A stretch of DNA of 64,000 nucleotides from Pontibacter sp. SGAir0037 (lineage in GTDB: Bacteria; Bacteroidota; Bacteroidia; Cytophagales; Hymenobacteraceae). Below are positions 26,499 to 34,243 of this stretch, piece by piece. A program made the position numbers and the translations under genes. Within the stretch, counting starts at the first letter, position 1. Each line of letters begins with the position of its first letter. The stretch is from NCBI RefSeq assembly GCF_005491705.1, contig NZ_CP028092.1, positions 4,030,001 through 4,094,000 of the forward strand. Reading direction: 5' to 3'. The notes under the pieces are model-generated. The model was not told the DNA's origin. It ran no database searches and was given only the letters and a program-made list of their open reading frames with translations.

Positions 26499-28190
26499 AT
26501 GATCATAGAAAAAGACTTCTGGTATAAAAATACGGTATGGTATGCCCTGGATGTAGAAACATTTCAGGACTCCAACAACGATGGCATCGGTGATTTCCGG
26601 GGCCTGATTACCAGAGTAGATTACCTGGCTACACTGGGCATTAATTGTATCTGGCTGCTGCCCTTTTACCCTTCGCCTAACCGCGACAACGGCTACGACA
26701 TTATGGACTACTATAACGTAGACAGCCGACTGGGTAACCTTGGTGATTTTGCAGCTTTTGTGCAGGCAGCCAAAGAAAGAGGCATCAGGGTTGTTGTGGA
26801 CCTGGTGATCAATCATACCTCCAGCCAACATCCCTGGTTTCTGGAGGCGCGCGAAAACAAAAACTCGCCTTACTACCAGTACTATACCTGGAGCAAAGAA
26901 AAACCTGAAAACCCGGAATATGAGCCAGCCTTTAGCGGCGAAGACAACAGTATATGGCAGTACGACGAGGTAGCCGGTGAATACTTTTTACACCGTTTTT
27001 ACAAACACCAGCCTGATCTGAACCTGGCTAATCCTGCCGTACGCAGGGAAGTTCACCAGATAATGGGCTTCTGGCTTTCTTTGGGCGTGGCAGGCTTCAG
27101 GGTAGACGCGGCACATATACTTGTTCAGAACGATAACCCTCAGCACCAGGAAGAGTTTTACGACCTGATAGAAGATATGCGCGAGTTTATATCGAACCAC
27201 AGCCGCGATGGTGTACTGCTGGCAGAGGCTTCAGGACCTCCGAAAGCAGTGGGCAAGTTCTTTAAAGGCAAAGAACGTGTGCACATGATGTTCAACTTCC
27301 TTTTAAACCAGCACATGTTCCTGGCACTGGCTACAGAAGAAGCAAAACCGCTGCAAAAAGGGTTAGCGATTCTTCCCGAAAAAGATTTTACCTCTCAATG
27401 GCTCAACTTCCTGCGCCACCACGATGAGCTAAACCTGGAAGATCTGAAAGAAGAAGAGCAAAAGCACGTATTCGAAGCGTTTGCACCAAGTGAAGATATG
27501 CTCATTTTCGGCAGAGGCATCAGGCGCCGGCTGGCCCCCATGCTCAACGGAGACCAAAAGCGCCTGGAGTTAGCTTACAGCCTGCTCTTTAGCATGCCGG
27601 GCACACCTGTTATTCAGTATGGATCAGAAATAGCAATGGGTGACGATCTTTCTTTACAAGGCCGCAACAGCGTAAGAACAGCCATGCAGTGGTCGCCTGA
27701 GCGCAATGGTGGATTTTCGGAAGCTGCACCTTCTAAACTGCCACGCCCATCTATTGCCCAGGGAGATTACGCCTACACGAGAGTAAACGTAATACGGCAG
27801 CAACACGATAAAAACTCAATGCTCAACTGGATGGAGCATACTATCCGGTTGCGGCGGCAGTACCTTGAAATCGGTAATGGAGAGTTAGAAATACTTAAAA
27901 CCAACCATAAAGCAGTATTTGCACATACCTGCAGGCTGCATTGTTTCGTATTAGCCGTACACAACATGAGCAGAGAAGAAGTTTCGGTAACGCTACCCAT
28001 ACTGGAAGAGGAGCATGAAAGCGTACTGGAGCTTATGAGCGACAACGGCAACTATACATTGCCCAAGAAAGGTGAGCTAAAACTAAATGCCTACGGCTAC
28101 AGGTGGTTCTATATAAGACCATCTGAAAATGCTGGTACAAAAGCAGAAAAGAGCAGCAGTAGTTCTAAAAAGCAGGGAAAGAAAAAATAG
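26499..28190 (+). CDS. GH13 enzyme of the trehalose-synthase type (second of two)
   Basis: The 563-residue protein is closely similar along its length to the preceding gene product, so the two arose by tandem duplication. Catalytic residues are D203 (GFRVDAAHI), E243 (LLAEASGPP) and the HHDEL aspartate near 309. The C terminus has a Ser/Lys-rich tail (SSSSKKQGKKK). It is cytosolic. The genes are 57 bases apart and the LLM oxidoreductase follows after 11 bases, so all are probably one operon. Two active copies suggest different substrates or a heteromer. Confidence 0.85.
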   Translation: MIIEKDFWYKNTVWYALDVETFQDSNNDGIGDFRGLITRVDYLATLGINCIWLLPFYPSPNRDNGYDIMDYYNVDSRLGNLGDFAAFVQAAKERGIRVVVDLVINHTSSQHPWFLEARENKNSPYYQYYTWSKEKPENPEYEPAFSGEDNSIWQYDEVAGEYFLHRFYKHQPDLNLANPAVRREVHQIMGFWLSLGVAGFRVDAAHILVQNDNPQHQEEFYDLIEDMREFISNHSRDGVLLAEASGPPKAVGKFFKGKERVHMMFNFLLNQHMFLALATEEAKPLQKGLAILPEKDFTSQWLNFLRHHDELNLEDLKEEEQKHVFEAFAPSEDMLIFGRGIRRRLAPMLNGDQKRLELAYSLLFSMPGTPVIQYGSEIAMGDDLSLQGRNSVRTAMQWSPERNGGFSEAAPSKLPRPSIAQGDYAYTRVNVIRQQHDKNSMLNWMEHTIRLRRQYLEIGNGELEILKTNHKAVFAHTCRLHCFVLAVHNMSREEVSVTLPILEEEHESVLELMSDNGNYTLPKKGELKLNAYGYRWFYIRPSENAGTKAEKSSSSSKKQGKKK

Positions 28191-28201
28191 ACAAGGAAAC
28201 T

Positions 28202-29164
28202 ATGATAAAATTAGGATACCACGCTTCGCACGAGCAGTTTAAGCCAAGCACTTTGTTGAAATTCGTACAAATGGCAGAGCAGGCAGGTTTTAATGCCTCC
28301 CTCTCATCCGACCATTACGCTCCCTGGAGCCTGGATCAGGGAGAGAGTGGCTTTGCCTGGTCGTGGTTGGGTGCCGCCATGCAAGCGACAAACTTGTCTT
28401 TTGGCATTGTAAACGCGCCGGGGCAGCGGTATCACCCGGCTATTATTGCACAGGCAGCTGCCACGCTTGCCGAAATGTTTCCCGATCGCTTTTTCGTTGC
28501 CATGGGAAGCGGACAGTACATTAACGAGCACATTACCGGTGGCCCCTGGCCGGTAAAACAGGACCGCAATGCCCGTTTAAAAGAATGCGTGGATATTATC
28601 CGTGCACTTTGGGCTGGCGAAACAGTTACACACCACGGCTTTGTGCAGGTAGAAGAAGCAACGCTGTATACCCGACCAGTTACGCCGCCTAAAATTATTG
28701 GGGCAGCTATTACCGAAGAAACCGCGCGCTGGGTTGGCAGCTGGGCCGACGGCCTGATTACCGTATCCAAACCGCCAAAAGAGCTGAAGAAAATGGTAGA
28801 TGCTTTCAGAGAGGGAGGCGGAGAAGGAAAACCGATGTACCTGAAGGTGCAGCTGTCTTATGCAGATGATGAGCAACAAGCCCTACAGGGGGCACACGAT
28901 CAGTGGCGATCCAATATTTTCCCGAGCCCGGTGCTATCCGACCTGCGCACAGCCAAGCAACTGGAACAGGCGGCCTCCTTTGTGCGGGAAGAAGACCTGC
29001 GGGAGCATGTACGCATATCTTCTGACCCGAGCCAGCACATAGAATGGTTGCAGCAGGATATTGATTTAGGTTTCACACAGCTTATGCTCCACAATGTGAA
29101 CCTGCAGCAAGAGCGCTATATCGAAGTGTTCGGAGAGAAGGTAATACCTCAGCTTTTGAAATAG
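28202..29164 (+). CDS. Luciferase-like (LLM) flavin oxidoreductase, non-F420 TIGR03885 type
   Basis: The 320-residue protein starts KLGYHASHEQFKPSTLLKF and continues with SSDHYAPWSLDQGESGFAWSWLGA and FVAMGSGQYINEHITGG, which closely follow the F420-dependent glucose-6-phosphate dehydrogenase-like LLM group. Bacteroidota are not known to make F420, and this branch is described as non-F420, so FMN is the likely cofactor. It follows two GH13 genes by 11 bases, suggesting a sugar or sugar-derived substrate. The reaction is unknown. Confidence 0.85.
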   Translation: MIKLGYHASHEQFKPSTLLKFVQMAEQAGFNASLSSDHYAPWSLDQGESGFAWSWLGAAMQATNLSFGIVNAPGQRYHPAIIAQAAATLAEMFPDRFFVAMGSGQYINEHITGGPWPVKQDRNARLKECVDIIRALWAGETVTHHGFVQVEEATLYTRPVTPPKIIGAAITEETARWVGSWADGLITVSKPPKELKKMVDAFREGGGEGKPMYLKVQLSYADDEQQALQGAHDQWRSNIFPSPVLSDLRTAKQLEQAASFVREEDLREHVRISSDPSQHIEWLQQDIDLGFTQLMLHNVNLQQERYIEVFGEKVIPQLLK

Positions 29165-29188
29165 CTTTTCCGAATTAGCAGAGAGCAC

Positions 29189-29241
29189 AAACAGGAAGGC
29201 AGAAGCACCTGGTAAACAAAATCTTGCCTTTACCTGTTTTT
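29189..29241 (+). terminator. Probable terminator after the GH13/LLM operon
   Basis: AAACAGG-AAGGCA (from 29189) pairs imperfectly with TGCCTT-TA-CCTGTTT (to 29241) and ends in a T run. The stem has a small bulge and a large loop, so it is weaker than the others in the window. Confidence 0.5.
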
Positions 29242-29328
29242 ATGCTGGTTTATAATTAAATAAAAAAAGTGCTGCACCTGATGATATATTCCGGCATACT
29301 AAAATTTGTGTCTCTTTAAACAAAGCCA

Positions 29329-30408
29329 ATGAAATGGTCACTTAGCCTCGGACGAATAGCAGGTATCCGTATCCTGATGCACTGGACGTTCCTTATCCTG
29401 ATTGCCTGGATTGTGTTTCAGGAAGTGAGCCGGGGCAGCGACACAACTACCGTATTAATAACAGTAGGGTTTGTGCTTTCGCTCTTTCTGTGTGTGATTT
29501 TGCATGAGCTAGGCCATAGCCTCACAGCCAGGCGTTACGGTATTCCTACAAAAGCTATTACACTGCTACCTATTGGCGGACTTGCCAGCCTGCAACGTAT
29601 GCCGGAAAAGCCAAAACAGGAGCTGCTGATTGCTGTTGCCGGACCTGCCGTAAATGTTGTGATCGCCTTAGTACTCTGGCTTATCTTACCTCCTCTTAGA
29701 GAAACACCGAACGAAGCCTTTTTTACCAGAATCACTCCTCAGAATTTTCTTTACCTGCTGATGATGGTAAATGTGATTCTGGTTGCTTTTAATGCCATTC
29801 CAGCGTTTCCCATGGATGGGGGCAGGGTTTTGCGGGCTCTGCTGGCTTTTAAGCTGGGCAGAGTACGCGCCACACAAATTGCTGCCAACCTGGGGCAGTT
29901 CCTGGCTATCTTCTTTGCCTTTATCGGCTTCTTTTATAATCCTTTCCTCATTCTGATCGGAGCTTTCGTTTTTTTCGGGGCTTATTCCGAAAACATCATG
30001 GTGCAGCACCTGGACTTTCTGCGGGGCCACAAAGTACGCGAGGGCATGATGACAACTTTCCTGACACTGGCACCCACCGATACCATACGTCATGCTCTAG
30101 ACAAACTGCTTATGGGTTCTGACCAGGATTTTCTGGTAGAGCAGGACGGGCAGGTACTTGGCACGCTTACCCGTATGCAGCTTATACAGGCAGTGAAAGA
30201 AGAAAAAATGCAGGCAGTTGTTACAGAGATTATGACAACGGAGTTCTGCAGATTTGAGGCGAAAGATAAACTTGCCAAAGCCTATACTGAACTTCAGAGA
30301 TCTAAAGCACCCCTTTGCCCTGTATTCGACAATGGCAGGCTGGTTGGCGTTATCAATTCAGAAAACATCAACGAGTTTATCATGATCAAATCTGCTCTCA
30401 CACATTAG
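29329..30408 (+). CDS. Site-2-type intramembrane zinc protease with CBS pair
   Basis: The 359-residue membrane protein has the metalloprotease motif HELGH at 59-63 within a membrane helix, the second motif NAIPAFPMDGGRVLRAL (about 158-174) giving the third ligand Asp, and about six membrane segments. Residues about 225-355 form a pair of CBS domains facing the cytosol, which may bind nucleotides and regulate it. The M50B/S2P group cleaves membrane-bound regulators. No candidate substrate such as an anti-sigma factor lies next to it. Confidence 0.9.
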   Translation: MKWSLSLGRIAGIRILMHWTFLILIAWIVFQEVSRGSDTTTVLITVGFVLSLFLCVILHELGHSLTARRYGIPTKAITLLPIGGLASLQRMPEKPKQELLIAVAGPAVNVVIALVLWLILPPLRETPNEAFFTRITPQNFLYLLMMVNVILVAFNAIPAFPMDGGRVLRALLAFKLGRVRATQIAANLGQFLAIFFAFIGFFYNPFLILIGAFVFFGAYSENIMVQHLDFLRGHKVREGMMTTFLTLAPTDTIRHALDKLLMGSDQDFLVEQDGQVLGTLTRMQLIQAVKEEKMQAVVTEIMTTEFCRFEAKDKLAKAYTELQRSKAPLCPVFDNGRLVGVINSENINEFIMIKSALTH

Positions 30409-30486
30409 ACTGCTTTTTCCTTAAACAGTAGATTTTACGCTTTTCCAGTGCAGGCTTGCCTCTCCATTTTCCCACGTCACTTTAAC

Positions 30487-30502
30487 TACGAAAAAAATCG
30501 TA
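30487..30502. promoter_or_regulatory. BlaI-type operator, site 1
   Basis: The palindrome TACGA-N6-TCGTA lies upstream of the blaI-like gene. A second copy with the same half sites and the same 6-base centre lies at 30518-30533, 31 bp away (three helical turns), so two dimers could bind side by side. Confidence 0.75.
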
Positions 30503-30517
30503 CTAATTGTTTTTATT

Positions 30518-30541
30518 TACGAATTATTTCGTATATACTTG
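30518..30541 (+). promoter_or_regulatory. BlaI-type operator, site 2, overlapping the promoter
   Basis: The palindrome TACGA-N6-TCGTA at 30518-30533 is followed at once by TATACTTG (30534-30541), which matches TAnnTTTG in seven of eight positions. BlaI bound here would cover the spacer of the promoter. The start codon is at 30580. Confidence 0.7.
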
Positions 30542-30579
30542 TATAGAGGTAACCATCAAACTACAACCAACTGTTTTAT

Positions 30580-30969
30580 ATGAGTTTAGAACACCAGCAT
30601 AAACCTACAGAAGCCGAACTGGAGATACTACAGGTACTCTGGCAACATGGCCCCGCTACCGTCAGGTTTGTACATGAGGAGTTAAGCAAAGCCAAAGAGG
30701 CGGGTTATACCACAACTTTAAAGCTCATGCAGATTATGGCCGAAAAAGGCATGCTGGAGGCAGATAAAACCAACCGGTCGCATATATACCGCCCACTGCT
30801 GGAAGAAGAGAAGACACAGCAGCAGCTCTTAAATAAATTCCTGGACGCTACCTTCCGGGGCTCAGCCATGAAGATGGTGATGCAAGCCCTCGGCAACCGC
30901 AGCACTTCTAAAGAAGAACTGGACGAAATCAGAAACTTACTGGATAAACTGAAAGGAGGAGAAAAATGA
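30580..30969 (+). CDS. BlaI/MecI/CopY-family repressor
   Basis: The 129-residue protein has the N-terminal winged helix (KPTEAELEILQVLWQHGPATVRFV, then GYTTTLKLMQIMAEKGML) and the C-terminal dimerisation helices of BlaI. BlaI repressors are cut or released when a membrane BlaR1 protease is activated. Its stop codon overlaps the start of the BlaR1 gene (ATGA), so the two are coupled. Two matching palindromes precede it, showing probable autoregulation. No beta-lactamase or PBP2a gene is present; the regulon is probably wider stress control. Confidence 0.93.
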   Translation: MSLEHQHKPTEAELEILQVLWQHGPATVRFVHEELSKAKEAGYTTTLKLMQIMAEKGMLEADKTNRSHIYRPLLEEEKTQQQLLNKFLDATFRGSAMKMVMQALGNRSTSKEELDEIRNLLDKLKGGEK

Positions 30970-32816
30970 ATTTTAGCACACACCTCTTACCTGAGCCTAT
31001 AACAAGTGCTATAGGCTGGGCACTGTTGCACTCTCTCTGGCAGGCTGCCCTCGTGGCCCTGGTAGTTGCCTTACTCATGATTGCTTTAAATCGCCACAGC
31101 GCCCATACCCGGTATAAAGCAGCTATGGCCGGAATGGCCGTTACGTTTCTGTTGTTCCTGGCTACTTTCTGCCACTACTATACCTCAGAAGCCCCGGCAA
31201 CACCTGTAACCTCTCTGCATACACAGCATTCAGGTATAACTTACACTACCGCCACTGCACCCCAGGCACCAGCAAGCTTCTGGAGCAGCGCCCTTGTAAC
31301 CGGTAAAGGTTACTTCACACAGCATTTGCCATTGTTCGTAAGCCTGTGGCTGATGGGGCTCCTGGTTATGTCGCTTCGTTTTTTAGGAGGTTTAGCTTAT
31401 GTGCAGCGGCTTCGGCAGTATAAAGTACAGCCACTGGAGGAAAGGTGGCAGCAAACATTACTACGCATACAGGCGGGTGTGGGAGTGCACCAGGCGGTAA
31501 AGCTGCTGGAATCGGCTCTTGTACAGGTACCCATGACGTTCGGCTACCTGAAGCCGGTTATCCTGCTGCCTGTTGGAGCCGCAACAGGTTTAGATATAAA
31601 GCAATTGGAGGCTATTCTGGCACACGAGCTGGCGCACATCAAGCGCCACGATTACTTGCTTAACCTCCTGCAGCAGATAGCGGAAACCATTTTCTTTTTC
31701 CATCCGGCTGTTTGGTGGCTGTCAGGGCAGGTACGTACCGAGCGAGAGCACTGCTGCGACGATCTGGCCGTGGCAGCCTGCAACGGCGACACCTTTACCT
31801 ATGCCCATGCCCTAACACAGCTAGAGGAACTGAGAATGCCTGCATCGCCAGGCCTTGCTCTTGCCTTTACAGGTAAAAAAGGAACATTACTCAGCAGAAT
31901 AAAACGACTAATCATGAAAAAAGAATTAAGACCATCTTTCGGAGAAGGCTTTGCCGCTGCCCTGGTAATAATAGGCGGCATGCTACTACTTTCTTTCGGT
32001 GCCTGGGCGGGTTTGAAAAACCAGGAACAACAGGATTTTAATGCCTCCCTACTTCCAGCTCAGGAAAAAACAGCTGACGCAGCACTTCTGCCAGCCAACA
32101 GCATTCCAGAAACGTCAGAAGCCTTACAGGCATCTTCTTTTACCTTGACCGACACCACCGGCCAAACCTCTAACCTCATCATTATCAAAAACAAAAAAGG
32201 AGATATTGCTGAATTGTATGTAAATGGCAAGCGTGTTCCGGACAAAGACATACCGGAGTTTCAGCAACTGATAGAGCAACAATTAACGGAAAGCAAAAAA
32301 GCACCGCGTATGGCGGCTAGCGAAAAAGAGAGTTTAAAGCAAGTTGCTCGGAATGCCTTGCCGACAGATGAAGCGGCGGCACCAGTTCCTCCTGTGGCCT
32401 CTCCTCCTGCTTTGCCCATTCCTTCAGTAGCCAAAGCTAGCAAAGCAGAGACAATTAACACACAGCGGTCTGTGTCATACGCACGGGTACAAAATTCAGA
32501 TAAACAAAGTACCATAACAGGCACAGGAGTGGCTAAAGCAAGCCAAAGCATTAACGGGAAAATCACCAATATTTCAGGATGGGAGGCAAATGAAGTGAGC
32601 TATGAGAAGATTGTAAGCGAGCTGCAGCGGGAAGGGCTCTTGGATAAAGATGCAAAAGATTATGAACTCACCATTAACCAAGACGCTTTTTACATCAATG
32701 GGAAAAAGCAAACGCAGCAGCATTACGAAAAATATAAAAGCCTTCTTTTGAAAGATACCACAGAAGGCTTGGATAACTATAGCATTACCATTAAACATTC
32801 TAGCAAAGAAAACTGA
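30966..32816 (+). CDS. BlaR1-like M56 membrane metalloprotease with long C-terminal periplasmic tail
   Basis: The 616-residue protein has membrane helices near 15-40, 52-70 and 122-145, the zinc motif HELAH at 220-224 (EAILAHELAHIKRHDYLLN), and a fourth helix near 328-345. After it comes a tail of about 270 residues with a Pro/Ala-rich stretch (AAPVPPVASPPALPIP) and no penicillin-binding domain. It therefore differs from true BlaR1, which ends in a beta-lactam sensor. It should cleave the upstream repressor after an unknown signal. It overlaps blaI by 4 bases and is 1 base from the thioredoxin-like gene. Confidence 0.88.
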   Translation: MNFSTHLLPEPITSAIGWALLHSLWQAALVALVVALLMIALNRHSAHTRYKAAMAGMAVTFLLFLATFCHYYTSEAPATPVTSLHTQHSGITYTTATAPQAPASFWSSALVTGKGYFTQHLPLFVSLWLMGLLVMSLRFLGGLAYVQRLRQYKVQPLEERWQQTLLRIQAGVGVHQAVKLLESALVQVPMTFGYLKPVILLPVGAATGLDIKQLEAILAHELAHIKRHDYLLNLLQQIAETIFFFHPAVWWLSGQVRTEREHCCDDLAVAACNGDTFTYAHALTQLEELRMPASPGLALAFTGKKGTLLSRIKRLIMKKELRPSFGEGFAAALVIIGGMLLLSFGAWAGLKNQEQQDFNASLLPAQEKTADAALLPANSIPETSEALQASSFTLTDTTGQTSNLIIIKNKKGDIAELYVNGKRVPDKDIPEFQQLIEQQLTESKKAPRMAASEKESLKQVARNALPTDEAAAPVPPVASPPALPIPSVAKASKAETINTQRSVSYARVQNSDKQSTITGTGVAKASQSINGKITNISGWEANEVSYEKIVSELQREGLLDKDAKDYELTINQDAFYINGKKQTQQHYEKYKSLLLKDTTEGLDNYSITIKHSSKEN

Positions 32817-32817
32817 T

Positions 32818-33996
32818 ATGCAAAAGATTCTTTCAGCCTTCATATTTTTGCTGCTCGCTCTACAGTTTACAATAGCCCAAGCAGCTGCTCCCAAACCAGG
32901 TGAAGCTGCCCCGCCTCTGAAATTAACGACCGTATTGCAAGCAACGGGTAATCTGGAACAAAACATAAAATCGCTCCAGGGCCAGGTAGTAGTTCTGGAG
33001 TTCTGGGCCACCTGGTGTGCCCCCTGCATTGCAGCCATGCCGCACTTAAACGAGCTATCGGCTAAGTATAAGGGCAAAAGCATTCAGTTTATTTCTATTA
33101 CAGACGAGACAGATGCAAAAGCAAAAGAATTCCTGAAGAAAAAACGTATAAACGGCTGGGTAGGCATAGACGGCGATAAGGCAATGCATGATGCGTACGA
33201 AGTACAGTCTATTCCGTTTACCGTTGTAATAGGTTCAAACGGCACCGTATTAGGTTATCCTGAAAGCAAAGAGCTGTCGGAAGAGATGCTGAACAAGGCG
33301 CTGGCCGGACAGCTATTGCAAGAACCCACACCCCTTACTGTTTATACACCCCCTACCGCCACGGCCATTAAGGCGGCCCAACCACTCTACGAACTGAGCC
33401 TCCGCCCATCGGCCAGTAAAGGCATGGCTAACATGGTTTCAACGACCCATTATAAAACAACAGGCGCAAAAGCCCTGGATATACTCAAAATTGCGTTCGA
33501 TGCTACCCAGAAACAAGTAGATGTTACTGCCACCTTACCAGAAGAGAATTTCGATGTAGTAGCTACCAATCCTGGTAAAGATACCCCTGCTTGGGCCTGG
33601 CGCGACCAACTACAGGGCATGCTACAGGATATTTGGGAATTGAATGTTCGGCTGGAGCAAAGGGAAATGGAAGTATATGAACTGGTAACCACTTCAGCTG
33701 CAAGCAAACGTCTGCAAGCAGCAGGACCAGAAGAAAAATACAGCCAGCAAAGCTTCGACAAAGGGATACTGATAGGAAGAAACACAGGCATGGCAACACT
33801 GGCTAAAAACCTGCAGGATGTTTTCGGATTCCCAGTGCTGGATGCAACCAGCCTAACCGGCAACTACAACTATAATCTTTATTATGATGAGCATAAACCG
33901 GAGTCGCTTCTAACGTTTATGGAAAAAGAGATGGGTTTAACGTTGCGTAAGGTGAAACGGCCTGTAGAACTGCTGGTAGTTGCACCAAATAAGTAA
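32818..33996 (+). CDS. TlpA-type thioredoxin fused to a DUF3738 (TIGR03435)-like domain
   Basis: The 392-residue exported protein has a signal peptide to about residue 21 and a TlpA/ResA-like domain (about 25-165) with the redox pair C67 and C70 (WATWCAPC). Residues about 180-392 resemble the DUF3738/TIGR03435 domain, which is often found next to BlaR1-type proteins. It acts in the periplasm. The gene is 1 base after blaR1 and shares the operon, so it may provide the signal input or respond to envelope thiol stress. The domain link is family knowledge plus inference. Confidence 0.8.
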   Translation: MQKILSAFIFLLLALQFTIAQAAAPKPGEAAPPLKLTTVLQATGNLEQNIKSLQGQVVVLEFWATWCAPCIAAMPHLNELSAKYKGKSIQFISITDETDAKAKEFLKKKRINGWVGIDGDKAMHDAYEVQSIPFTVVIGSNGTVLGYPESKELSEEMLNKALAGQLLQEPTPLTVYTPPTATAIKAAQPLYELSLRPSASKGMANMVSTTHYKTTGAKALDILKIAFDATQKQVDVTATLPEENFDVVATNPGKDTPAWAWRDQLQGMLQDIWELNVRLEQREMEVYELVTTSAASKRLQAAGPEEKYSQQSFDKGILIGRNTGMATLAKNLQDVFGFPVLDATSLTGNYNYNLYYDEHKPESLLTFMEKEMGLTLRKVKRPVELLVVAPNK

Positions 33997-34084
33997 AAGC
34001 TCCCATTGCTTCGGGACGCAAAAATTCGAAAAAAGACGGGCAGAACCAGCAGCTCATGATTAACGACTGATACAGGTTCTCCTG

Positions 34085-34129
34085 AAAAGCGAAAGGCTGT
34101 GGCACCTGCACCACAGCCTTTCGCTTTTT
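34085..34129 (+). terminator. Terminator of the BlaI-BlaR1-TlpA operon
   Basis: The 18-base arms at 34085-34102 and 34111-34128 (AAAAGCGAAAGGCTGTGG and complement) pair perfectly around an 8-base loop and end in a T run, 89 bases past the last stop codon. Confidence 0.92.
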
Positions 34130-34243
34130 AGAGGGTTAGCGGCAGCAGTATATACTTTTAGATGGACTTTTTCGTAAGAATATTACCGTAAACTTTTTCT
34201 TACTTTACCAGACATAACTTACGCTTTAAATTGCTCCATTTTT

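Noticed and set aside
30580..32816. Beta-lactam resistance locus
   Set aside because: There is no beta-lactamase or PBP2a gene and the BlaR1-like protein lacks the penicillin-binding sensor.
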